Of a stretch of DNA of 12,356 bases, positions 1-5,700 are shown piece after piece (the first letter of the stretch is position 1; each line of letters starts with the position of its first letter). This DNA comes from Halobacteriales archaeon QS_5_70_15 (GTDB lineage: Archaea; Halobacteriota; Halobacteria; Halobacteriales; Haloarculaceae). A program made the position numbers and the translations under genes. Under the pieces are notes generated by a model that had not been told where the DNA came from, did not search any database, and saw only the letters and a list, made by a program, of their open reading frames with translations. The stretch spans positions 1 through 12,356 of the forward strand of contig PXRQ01000016.1 of NCBI GenBank assembly GCA_003022005.1, in the 5' to 3' direction.

Positions 1-1
1 C

Positions 2-268
2 CAAGACTGGCACACCGAATACGAGTTATCTGCGTACGATCTCGACTACCGCGTTCATCACCGTGGATCGAAACCGATGGCTGTCGCACACAATACGCTC
101 AACCAAGCGAAGGGCTACACGCAACGGTGGCTGGCAGAGACATCCTACTCAACGACCAAGCGAACGCAAGACTCCGCCTTGCGTTCGCGGTTCTGGTACC
201 GACAGTTCCGTGAAATCGTCCTGATGTTCGCTCTCCACAATATCAAGAAACTCGCCAAATCGCTATGA
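2..268 (+). CDS. Transposase C-terminal part (IS4/IS5-type DDE), cut by window edge
   Basis: The frame is open from the first bases and ends with TGA at 266-268, giving about 88 residues of a protein whose N-terminus lies outside the window. The ending, with W-Y-R-x-F-R-E-I-V and then a hydrophobic stretch and N-I-K-K, resembles the C-termini of haloarchaeal IS5-like transposases. The Glu in FREIV is a candidate for the third acidic residue of the DDE triad; this is inferred from family knowledge because the other two residues are not visible. The ATG at 77 is internal and not a real start. Codon use is visibly less GC-biased than in the metabolic genes, as expected for a mobile element. The exact IS family and whether the copy is intact cannot be judged. 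The right end of the element should lie shortly after 268. Confidence 0.75.
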   Translation, partial: QDWHTEYELSAYDLDYRVHHRGSKPMAVAHNTLNQAKGYTQRWLAETSYSTTKRTQDSALRSRFWYRQFREIVLMFALHNIKKLAKSL

Positions 269-557
269 TCCTACTTCCGTACCGCATTTTCAGTAGAGCA
301 GAAGATACGCGCCCTGTATTCAGCATGGAAGCTCCGAACTCGCATTATCCCGTGCACTCGATAGGCCAAAGAAGGCGTTCACGCGACTGAACCTCCTGGA
401 CTGCACGCTCCCCCGTGCTGTGACACTACCTCGGCTCACGTTCTTCGGTTTCTCACGACAAACCGGTGGACAGTCACCCGATTGGAGCGGCCCAGACCGC
501 GCACGTTTTGCGGCCTGGACCCGTGACACGCGCGCGGGTAACCGTAATTAGCACATC
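269..557. other. Gene-free stretch after the transposase
   Basis: I see no gene in this stretch. It probably contains the right terminus of the insertion sequence, but the terminal inverted repeat cannot be fixed without the left end. The first half is less GC-rich than the rest. There is no SD site before the ATG at 558. An AT-rich patch at about 544-552 lies too close to that ATG for a leaderless promoter, and a weak TATA-like TTTT at 505-508 is the other candidate. Confidence 0.5.
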
Positions 558-1112
558 ATGCCCGAACAGCACGCAGATCCTGCGGCCGAACAGCCGAGAC
601 GCTACCCGAAACTCGACGACGTCGAGTACGACCGGGTGAACGCGTTTTTGGACAGGTACGTGGACTTCACCGCCCGCGAGTGGGCCGTCGCCGCGCTGTG
701 TGCGGACTTCCGTACTGGGACTGGCGTCGAGATGACGAAACTCGGCGGGCACCTGCCCGAGGTGGTGCCGTTCGTCACCGAACCCTACACGGCGTCGGAT
801 ATCTACGACGCCCGGAACTCGTTCAGGAAGAGGACACGCGAGGCCGCCGCGACTTTCCTGCACAGAGCCTTCTCCGGGCTGCTGACCGCCGAGGAGGTCG
901 ACGACGTGATGTACGAGGCCACCGAGGTGGCGAAGTTCTTGCTCGAGATCGAAGGGCGCGGACTCGCCCACGAGGACGAACGTCGCGTCGAAGCACGCGT
1001 GCGGGACGCGGTGGAGGACATCCACGAGGCGAGTGTTCGAGTCCGGTACGACGAATGCCCACACTGTGGAGAGGAGCTGAATAGCGACGGAGCGACCGAC
1101 GACGAGGATTGA
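558..1112 (+). CDS. DUF5806 family protein
   Basis: This is a 184-residue acidic soluble protein with no signal peptide or membrane segment. From memory, residues about 17-135 follow the haloarchaeal DUF5806 pattern: a K/R-x-D-x-x-x-Y-x-x-V-N-x-F-L segment, then TAREWAVAALCADFRTGTGV (39-58), a P-F-V-T-x-x-Y-T block near 71-78, and the A-E-E-V-D-D-V-M-Y-E-A-T-E-V-A-K-F-L-L-E helix (111-130). The function of this family is not established. A lone CPHC pair (Cys167, Cys170) near the acidic tail could bind a metal only with a partner pair, for example in a dimer; that is inference. The ATG at 558 is the only plausible start before the conserved block. Nothing links it clearly to the catabolic genes beside it. 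Confidence 0.85.
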   Translation: MPEQHADPAAEQPRRYPKLDDVEYDRVNAFLDRYVDFTAREWAVAALCADFRTGTGVEMTKLGGHLPEVVPFVTEPYTASDIYDARNSFRKRTREAAATFLHRAFSGLLTAEEVDDVMYEATEVAKFLLEIEGRGLAHEDERRVEARVRDAVEDIHEASVRVRYDECPHCGEELNSDGATDDED

Positions 1113-1182
1113 GGCGACATGTGCACGACCGTGAGCCCGACGAGAAGACCGTATCGACGAAGCCCCCGTGCCCCATACGCGC

Positions 1183-1195
1183 GCTGTATTACAGC
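1183..1195. promoter_or_regulatory. Perfect palindrome GCTGTA-T-TACAGC
   Basis: Two perfect 6-base arms flank a central T, in the gap between the DUF5806 stop and the crotonase start. It could be an operator or a short transcript hairpin. No regulator in the window points to it, so its role is unassigned. Confidence 0.35.
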
Positions 1196-1219
1196 ACGGC
1201 CGTGAAACCTGTCTCTGCT

Positions 1220-1230
1220 CGAAGATTTCA
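1220..1230 (+). promoter_or_regulatory. Possible BRE/TATA element for the crotonase gene
   Basis: CGAAG followed by ATTTCA resembles an archaeal BRE plus TATA box. Transcription would start near 1253 and leave a leader of about 75 bases before the ATG at 1328. There is no TATA-like sequence at the leaderless distance and no SD site before this gene, so this is the best candidate promoter but a weak one. Confidence 0.35.
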
Positions 1231-1301
1231 ACATGGCCGTCTCCCGGGGACCGGGGTCGGTAAGGCGGGTTGAAGTGGGTTCGACCGCTCCTCTCCGGCA
1301 C

Positions 1302-1318
1302 CCCGCGCTCGGCGCGGG
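1302..1318 (+). promoter_or_regulatory. GC hairpin just upstream of the crotonase start
   Basis: CCCGCGC, a TCG loop and GCGCGGG form a perfect 7-base-pair stem ending 9 bases before the ATG at 1328. If transcription starts upstream of it, the hairpin sits in the translation-initiation region and could affect ribosome access. In GC-rich DNA such a stem can also occur by chance. Confidence 0.35.
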
Positions 1319-1327
1319 ACCCGAACC

Positions 1328-2104
1328 ATGTACGAGGACGTGCGCTACGAGACGGAGGAGGGAATCGCGACCGTCACCATCGACCGCCCGGAGGCGTACA
1401 ACGCCTTCACGAAGGACACCCTCGTGGAACTCAACGACGCCATCGGCCGGGCGACGGACGACGACGGCGTCTACGTCGTGATACTGACCGGCGCGGGCGA
1501 CGGGTTCTGCGCCGGCGCGGACGTCACCGACATGCCCGACTGGTCGGAGTTCACCAAGGAGGAGTACGCGGGCTACCTCTGGACCGTCCAGAACGTCGTC
1601 CGCCGATTGCGGGAAACGCCCAAACCCACCATCGCCGCCGTCGGCGGGCCGGCCATCGGCGCCGGCTGTGACTTCGCGCTCGCGTGTGACATGCGCGTGA
1701 TGGGCGAGGGCGGCCTCCTCCGAGAGGGGTTCGTCCGGGTCGGCCTCGTCCCCGGCGACGGCGGCGCGTGGCTCCTCCCCCGGCTGATCGGCGAGTCGAA
1801 GGCCCGCGAGTACCTCCTCACCGGCGTCGACATCCCGCCGGCGGAAGCCGTCGATGTCGGGCTCGCGACCGAGGTGGCCGAGGACCCGCTCGCGGGGGCC
1901 CGCGAACTCGCCGGGGAGCTGCTCTCGCTCCCGGCGCTCGCGGTCCGGAACACCAACCGACTCGTCGATCCCACGATGTCCTTCGAGGACTACTGCGAGC
2001 GGGCCATCGAGTACCAGTGGGAGTGCGTGAACGACCCCGAACACGACGAGGCCGTCGCCGCGTTCCGCGAGAAGCGCGACCCCGAGTTCGACCGGGAGTG
2101 GTGA
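1328..2104 (+). CDS. Enoyl-CoA hydratase/isomerase (crotonase) family protein
   Basis: This 258-residue protein has the usual single-domain crotonase length. Visible landmarks are the IDRPEAYNAF strand-turn (18-27), the oxyanion-hole segment FCAGADVTDM (60-69), the second segment GGPAIGAGCD (106-115) and GLVPGDGGAWLLPRLIG (139-155). It should act on an acyl-CoA in the cytoplasm. By hand alignment to rat enoyl-CoA hydratase, the Glu144 position is Asp115 and the Glu164 position is Phe135, so the classical two-glutamate hydration machinery is not present as such. An isomerase, or a hydratase of a divergent subgroup, is therefore possible. The VPGDGGAW signature and a bulky residue at the second position also occur in PaaG-like crotonases. 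It points towards the acyl-CoA dehydrogenase gene on the opposite strand, suggesting a shared pathway. ATG at 1328 is the only start after the in-frame stop at 1271-1273. Confidence 0.94.
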   Translation: MYEDVRYETEEGIATVTIDRPEAYNAFTKDTLVELNDAIGRATDDDGVYVVILTGAGDGFCAGADVTDMPDWSEFTKEEYAGYLWTVQNVVRRLRETPKPTIAAVGGPAIGAGCDFALACDMRVMGEGGLLREGFVRVGLVPGDGGAWLLPRLIGESKAREYLLTGVDIPPAEAVDVGLATEVAEDPLAGARELAGELLSLPALAVRNTNRLVDPTMSFEDYCERAIEYQWECVNDPEHDEAVAAFREKRDPEFDREW

Positions 2105-2215
2105 CACCCGCCGGCACGAGCCCCCGGACGATATCCTCGCCCGGCCGCGACGATACCGTTCGAGTACGTGTGTCAGCCGGTACGAGGCCCGACCCGGGTG
2201 ACCTGTCGACCGCTC

Positions 2216-2223
2216 ATATTTTT
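2216..2223 (+). terminator. Possible T-rich terminator of the crotonase transcript
   Basis: ATATTTTT ends in five T residues in an otherwise GC-rich region, 115-120 bases after the crotonase stop. Archaeal termination often occurs at T-runs without a strong hairpin. The match is weak and short. Confidence 0.3.
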
Positions 2224-2361
2224 GCTCGGAATCGAGATTCTTCCGTATCGGGGCCGACCGTCCGGTCGAGAGCCGTGCTTGCGAGGGGAGAGGACGCGCC
2301 GGGGTGTCGCTGCCCTGGCACGAACGGGGAGTCGATCGAACCGCACGACCGGGCGGAGCTC

Positions 2362-2460
2362 ACGCGGGAGCCCGCCGTCGAGCCGCCTGTCGAGGAAGGA
2401 CAACCCCGTCGAGAACCGCCGGTCGCTCCGGTCAACGCGCCGACTGATTCCTCGAGGCAT
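2362..2460 (-). pseudogene. Possible N-terminal fragment of a RecA/RAD55-like (HTR-like) ATPase
   Basis: The minus frame starting at ATG 2460 encodes 33 residues that include RFSTGLSFLDRRLDGGLPR (15-33). From memory, this resembles the opening of haloarchaeal RecA-superfamily 'HTR-like' proteins, which normally continue with G-S-V-V-A-L and a nucleotide-binding region. Here the frame instead runs into arginine- and proline-rich sequence up to a stop at 2173-2175, and I could not find the continuation in another frame. This may be a decayed or recombined remnant, or a chance likeness in GC-rich DNA. No leaderless promoter is visible before ATG 2460. Confidence 0.35.
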
Positions 2461-2533
2461 ACAAACCCGGGACCGAGATCGGTTCGGTTCCACGGCTCGG
2501 CGATTTCGCGGCGGGACCGGTGTCCGATCGGGG

Positions 2534-3664
2534 CTACCGCGGCAGTCCGCCCTCCCGGAGCGCGTCGGCGATGCCGTTCTTCTGGATCTCGTCGGTGCCG
2601 GCGGCCAGCCGTCGCGCGCGGGCCAGCCGGTAGAGGTACTCCAGCGGGTGTCCCTGCTGGTAGCCGTTCGCCCCGTGGACCTGGAGCGCCTCGCTCACCA
2701 CCCGCTCGACCATCTCCCCGGAGTAGAGTTTGGCCAGGGATGTCCCCAGGCGGTCCGGCGGCTCGCCGGACTCCCGAGCCTCGATGGCCGCCCGGTAGGC
2801 CAGCGCCCGCGAGGCCTCCAGTTCCGTGACCATGTCCGCGAACTTCCAGCCGATCCCCTGGAACTCGGCGATGGGCTGGCCGAACTGCTCGCGCTGCCCT
2901 GCGTACTCGAGGGCGTGCTCGACCGCACAGCCCGCGATGGCGTTCGCCAGCGTCGAACTGCCGAGCCGCTCCCAGTTGAGCGCCCGGAGTACGCGCTTGA
3001 ACCCCTCGGGGCCGCGGGCGAGGACGTTCTCCTCGGGCACCGGCAGGTCCTCGATGTAGAAGTGGGTCTGCGTGTGCCCGGCCATGTTCGTGTAGTGCTG
3101 CTGGATCCCGATGCCGTCGGCGTCCATGTCCGCCACGAACGCGCCGAGGCCGTCGTCGAACTTCGCCCAGACGACGGCGGCGTCGGCGTGGGGCACGTTG
3201 CTCACCCAGGTCTTCTCGCCGTTGGCGACCAGTTCGCCGCCTCCGGACTCGACGCGGGTGTTCATCGCCCCGACGTCCGAGCCCGCGCCGGGCTCGGAGA
3301 TGCCGATGGCGATCACCGTCTCGCCGGCGGTCACGCCGGGGAGGTACCGCTCTTTCACTGCCTCCGAGCCGTGCATCTCGATGGCCCGCGGCGCGACGAG
3401 CTGCTGGTTGTAGAGGAACTCGGCGGTGTCCGGACAGACCCGCCCGACCGCCTCGATAGTGAGCATCGCCTCGAACTCGCTCATCCCCCCGCCGCCGTAC
3501 GCCTCGTCGATGTTGACCCCGAGGTAGCCCCGGTCGGCCAGCAGTTCGACGTTCGCCCACGGCACATCCCCGGCCCAGGTGAAGGCGTCCTCGGCGAACT
3601 CGTTCCGGGCGAGCTCCGAGAGCGAGTCCCGCAGCATCTCCCCTTCCGGTGACAGCGCGAACAT
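2534..3664 (-). CDS. Acyl-CoA dehydrogenase
   Basis: The 376-residue product has the normal length and domain order of the family: N-terminal helical domain (about 1-115), middle beta domain with the flavin/substrate segment AIGISEPGAGSD (119-130) and WVSN (153-156), and C-terminal helical domain with REQFGQPIAEFQGIGWKFADM (258-278). It would oxidise an acyl-CoA to a 2,3-enoyl-CoA with FAD, passing electrons to electron-transfer flavoprotein. The C-terminal motif is AAGTDEIQ (354-361): where medium-chain enzymes have the catalytic Glu (E-G-T), this protein has Ala355. Glu232 in NWERLG lies about where isovaleryl-CoA and long-chain dehydrogenases carry their base, so it is the likely base; this is inferred by hand alignment. 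The start at 3664 gives a typical N-terminus (ALSPEGEMLRDSL), and a TATA-like box lies about 29 bases upstream. The substrate is not predictable from the sequence. Confidence 0.95.
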   Translation of the reverse strand: MFALSPEGEMLRDSLSELARNEFAEDAFTWAGDVPWANVELLADRGYLGVNIDEAYGGGGMSEFEAMLTIEAVGRVCPDTAEFLYNQQLVAPRAIEMHGSEAVKERYLPGVTAGETVIAIGISEPGAGSDVGAMNTRVESGGGELVANGEKTWVSNVPHADAAVVWAKFDDGLGAFVADMDADGIGIQQHYTNMAGHTQTHFYIEDLPVPEENVLARGPEGFKRVLRALNWERLGSSTLANAIAGCAVEHALEYAGQREQFGQPIAEFQGIGWKFADMVTELEASRALAYRAAIEARESGEPPDRLGTSLAKLYSGEMVERVVSEALQVHGANGYQQGHPLEYLYRLARARRLAAGTDEIQKNGIADALREGGLPR

Positions 3665-3688
3665 GCCCTTTCCGTCGGGAGACGGCGG

Positions 3689-3696
3689 CAAGTATC
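3689..3696 (-). promoter_or_regulatory. TATA-like box for the acyl-CoA dehydrogenase gene
   Basis: On the minus strand the sequence is GATACTTG, centred about 29 bases before the ATG at 3664. That distance is right for a leaderless transcript, and no good SD site precedes the gene. Confidence 0.5.
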
Positions 3697-3762
3697 CACC
3701 GGCGGGATGGAGATCGTTGATCGGGACGTCGGGTTCGACGGTTCCCGGCCGAACATCCCGGC

Positions 3763-4143
3763 TCAGGTCAGCTGCTCGCGAAGGTCCTCGGGGATGGGCT
3801 TCGACTCGCCGGTCTCCCGGTCGAAGTAAACCTGCACCGTCCGGGCGGTCGCCACCCGCTCGCCCTCGGAGAACAGCTCGTACTCGACGGGGATGCTCGA
3901 TCGCCCGAGGTCGCCCACCTCGAGTTCGACCCGAACCGTCCCGACCCCTTCGATGGGTCGCTCGAAGGAGACCTCCACCTGCGCGAGCACCGTATCCAGG
4001 TCCGCGAGCGCGGTGCCCAGGACGTCCTCGCTGAAGCGTGCCCGTGCCTGCTCGAGGTAGGTCGCGTAGATGGCGTTGTTGACGTGCTGCATCGGGTCGA
4101 GGTCGCGGAACCGAACCTCCAGTTCGGCCGTGTAGGACACCAT
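3763..4143 (-). CDS. Acyl-CoA thioesterase, 4HBT hotdog family (YbgC/FadM-like)
   Basis: This 126-residue single-hotdog protein has the family's diagnostic N-terminal motif RFRDLDPMQHVNNAIYATYL (11-30), with Asp16 as the expected catalytic Asp followed by the HVNN turn. It should hydrolyse an acyl-CoA to free acid and CoA in the cytoplasm, probably as a tetramer like its relatives. It lies 98 bases upstream of the acyl-CoA dehydrogenase gene and 110 bases downstream of the CoA-transferase gene. A thioesterase here could release a pathway product or relieve CoA trapping. ATG at 4143 puts the conserved motif at the usual distance from the N-terminus, and a TATA-like box lies about 25 bases upstream. 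Confidence 0.92.
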   Translation of the reverse strand: MVSYTAELEVRFRDLDPMQHVNNAIYATYLEQARARFSEDVLGTALADLDTVLAQVEVSFERPIEGVGTVRVELEVGDLGRSSIPVEYELFSEGERVATARTVQVYFDRETGESKPIPEDLREQLT

Positions 4144-4164
4144 GCGCCCGGATGTCACGTCGCC

Positions 4165-4171
4165 GTAATGT
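4165..4171 (-). promoter_or_regulatory. TATA-like box for the thioesterase gene
   Basis: The minus strand reads ACATTAC, centred about 25 bases before the ATG at 4143. No SD site precedes the gene, consistent with a leaderless transcript. Confidence 0.42.
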
Positions 4172-4253
4172 GGCCATCGGTTCGGGGCCGAGGGGTGTCC
4201 CGGGCGCATCGGCGGGACGGTCCTCGGGGACCCGCGTCGGTCTCCCTCCGATT

Positions 4254-5432
4254 TCAGATCGCGTCCCGCTCGCGGAGCCGGTCCACCGTCCCCTCGTCGT
4301 AGCCCAGTTCCCCGAGCACCTCCGCCGTGTGCTCGCCGAGTTCGGGCGGGGGAGTTCGGACCTCGGCGGGCGTCCGGGAGAAGTGCATCGGCACCCCCGG
4401 CATCTCGATCGTGCCCGCGCTCGGGTGCTCCACGGCGGCGCGCATCCCCCGCGCCCGGACCTGCGGGTGGTCGTACACCTCCGACATGTCGTGGACGGGC
4501 GTGGCGGGGACGCCGTGCTCGCGCATCAGGGAGACGACCTCCTCGGTGGTGTACTCGGCGACCTCCGCCTCCAGCATCGGTTCGAGCGTCTCGCGGTTGG
4601 TCACCCGGTCGGAGTTCGTCGCGAACCGGTCGTCGTCGACGAGGTCCTCGCGACCGAGCGCGGCACAGAACTTCGGCCAGAGGTGCTCCGAGGGGACGGC
4701 GACGGCCGCGTAGTCGTCGGCCGTCTCGAACACCTGGTACGGGACGATGTTGCCTATCTTCGAGCCGAGCCGCCCGGGCGGGCCGCCGGTCGCGAAGTAC
4801 TCCGTGGCGGCGTAGGTGTTGAGCGCGGCCGCCGAGTCGAGCAGGCTCAGGTCGAGCTTCTGGCCCTCGCCGGAGCCGAGCTCCCGCTCGAGCAGCGCCG
4901 AGAGGATCGACTGGGAGGCGTACAGCCCGGTGACGAGGTCCGTGATGGCGACCCCGACCCGGACCGGTCGGCCGTCGGGCTCGCCGGTGATGCTCATCAT
5001 CCCGCCCTCGGCCTGCAGCACGAGGTCGTACGCCGGACGGTCCCGGTCCGGTCCCCACTCCCCGTAGCCGCTGATGGCGCAGTAGACCAGCCCCGGGTTC
5101 TCCTCGCGCAGGGTCGGGTAGTCGAGCCCCCACCGCTCGGTCGTCCCGACCCGGAAATTGTGCAGGAGGACGTCCGCCCGCTCGGCGAGGTCGCGGAACA
5201 GGTCTCTCCCCTCGTCGGTGCCGAGGTTCAGCGTCACCGAGCGCTTGTTCCGGTTGGTCGAACAGTAGTACGAGCCGACGTCGGAGTCGCGGTAGGTGGG
5301 GGGCGTCCACCCACGTGTCTGGTCGCCCCCGTCGGGGCGCTCGACCTTCACCACGTCGGCGCCGAGGTCCCCGAGCTGCATCGCACAGAACGGGCCCGTC
5401 TCGCCGTTCGGTTCCCGTGCCTCCCCGGTCAT
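4254..5432 (-). CDS. Family III CoA-transferase (CaiB/BaiF type) with a short N-terminus
   Basis: The 392-residue protein shows the family III pattern: GPFCAMQLGDLGADVVKVERP (13-33, two residues split here: GPF at 13-15), NRNKRSVTLNL (60-70), the catalytic-Asp region RDRPAYDLVLQAEGG (130-144) with Asp136 as the residue expected to form the aspartyl-CoA anhydride, and a GVPATPVHDMSEVYDHPQV block (307-325) in the smaller domain. It should move CoA between carboxylic acids in the cytoplasm, working as an interlocked dimer. Members normally begin with L-x-G-x-x-V-L-D-L-(about 6 residues)-G-P; here that strand is missing and only 12 mostly polar residues precede GP. I searched the other two minus frames upstream and did not find it. 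The ATG at 5432 has a perfect GGAGG seven bases upstream, which supports this start. Either the protein uses a different N-terminus or the gene has lost its first segment. Confidence 0.92.
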   Translation of the reverse strand: MTGEAREPNGETGPFCAMQLGDLGADVVKVERPDGGDQTRGWTPPTYRDSDVGSYYCSTNRNKRSVTLNLGTDEGRDLFRDLAERADVLLHNFRVGTTERWGLDYPTLREENPGLVYCAISGYGEWGPDRDRPAYDLVLQAEGGMMSITGEPDGRPVRVGVAITDLVTGLYASQSILSALLERELGSGEGQKLDLSLLDSAAALNTYAATEYFATGGPPGRLGSKIGNIVPYQVFETADDYAAVAVPSEHLWPKFCAALGREDLVDDDRFATNSDRVTNRETLEPMLEAEVAEYTTEEVVSLMREHGVPATPVHDMSEVYDHPQVRARGMRAAVEHPSAGTIEMPGVPMHFSRTPAEVRTPPPELGEHTAEVLGELGYDEGTVDRLRERDAI

Positions 5433-5485
5433 CGTTCGTCCTCCCGCGGGTCCCCGCTCCCGCACGCGACGCGATCGACTGACAT
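5429..5485 (-). CDS. Possible 18-codon leader reading frame before the CoA-transferase
   Basis: ATG at 5485 opens a frame of 18 codons (MSVDRVACGSGDPREDER) whose TGA overlaps the CoA-transferase ATG as ATGA. A TATA-like box lies about 29 bases before this ATG, the distance of a leaderless start. If translated, it would couple translation to the CoA-transferase gene, whose SD site lies inside it. The peptide resembles nothing I know, and the overlap may be coincidental. Confidence 0.3.
   Translation of the reverse strand: MSVDRVACGSGDPREDER
5440..5444 (-). promoter_or_regulatory. SD site that fixes the CoA-transferase start
   Basis: The minus strand reads GGAGG followed by a 7-base spacer and ATG at 5432. 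It is a strong match to the archaeal 16S rRNA tail and argues that the unusual short N-terminus is the real translation start. Confidence 0.7.
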
Positions 5486-5509
5486 GGCCGTCCCTTCTCC
5501 GAGACACCG

Positions 5510-5518
5510 CTTAGTATC
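5510..5518 (-). promoter_or_regulatory. TATA-like box upstream of the CoA-transferase gene
   Basis: The minus strand reads GATACTAAG, centred about 29 bases before the ATG at 5485. The transcript would begin close to that ATG, leaving a leader of about 53 bases before the CoA-transferase start. Confidence 0.45.
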
Positions 5519-5700
5519 ACGGGTCGGCCGGGCGGTGCCCGCCGAGCGGTTCCGAGCGACGGAGGGCGGAGCGGGTGTGGACGCGAACGGGTCGCCGGCC
5601 CGTCGGTCGCACGGACCCGGATCGCTGGCGGTGGTCCCTCCGCGCAGCGGACGATCGGGTTCCCCGGAGGGGGTCGGACGGTCCGGTCCATGGACGGCCG

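Larger units (their letters stand above)
2105..2533. other. Convergent intergenic region
   Basis: This 429-base gap lies between the ends of the crotonase gene and the acyl-CoA dehydrogenase gene. It holds a short T-run at 2219-2223, the small palindrome GAATC-GA-GATTC at 2229-2240, and a possible RAD55-like gene fragment on the minus strand at 2362-2460. No intact gene is recognised. Confidence 0.6.

Noticed and set aside
474..1301. Minus-strand frame of about 275 codons opposite the DUF5806 gene
   Set aside because: It lacks any recognisable domain, and the plus frame carries a conserved haloarchaeal family.
2168..3652. Long plus-strand open frame opposite the acyl-CoA dehydrogenase gene
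   Set aside because: It is antisense to a clear gene; the product is Arg/Val/Leu-rich with no recognisable fold, typical of the complementary frame of GC-rich haloarchaeal genes.
3763..5691. Minus-strand frame of about 642 codons joining upstream sequence to the thioesterase
   Set aside because: The first 500 or so residues are an out-of-frame reading of the CoA-transferase gene; only the part from 4143 is real.
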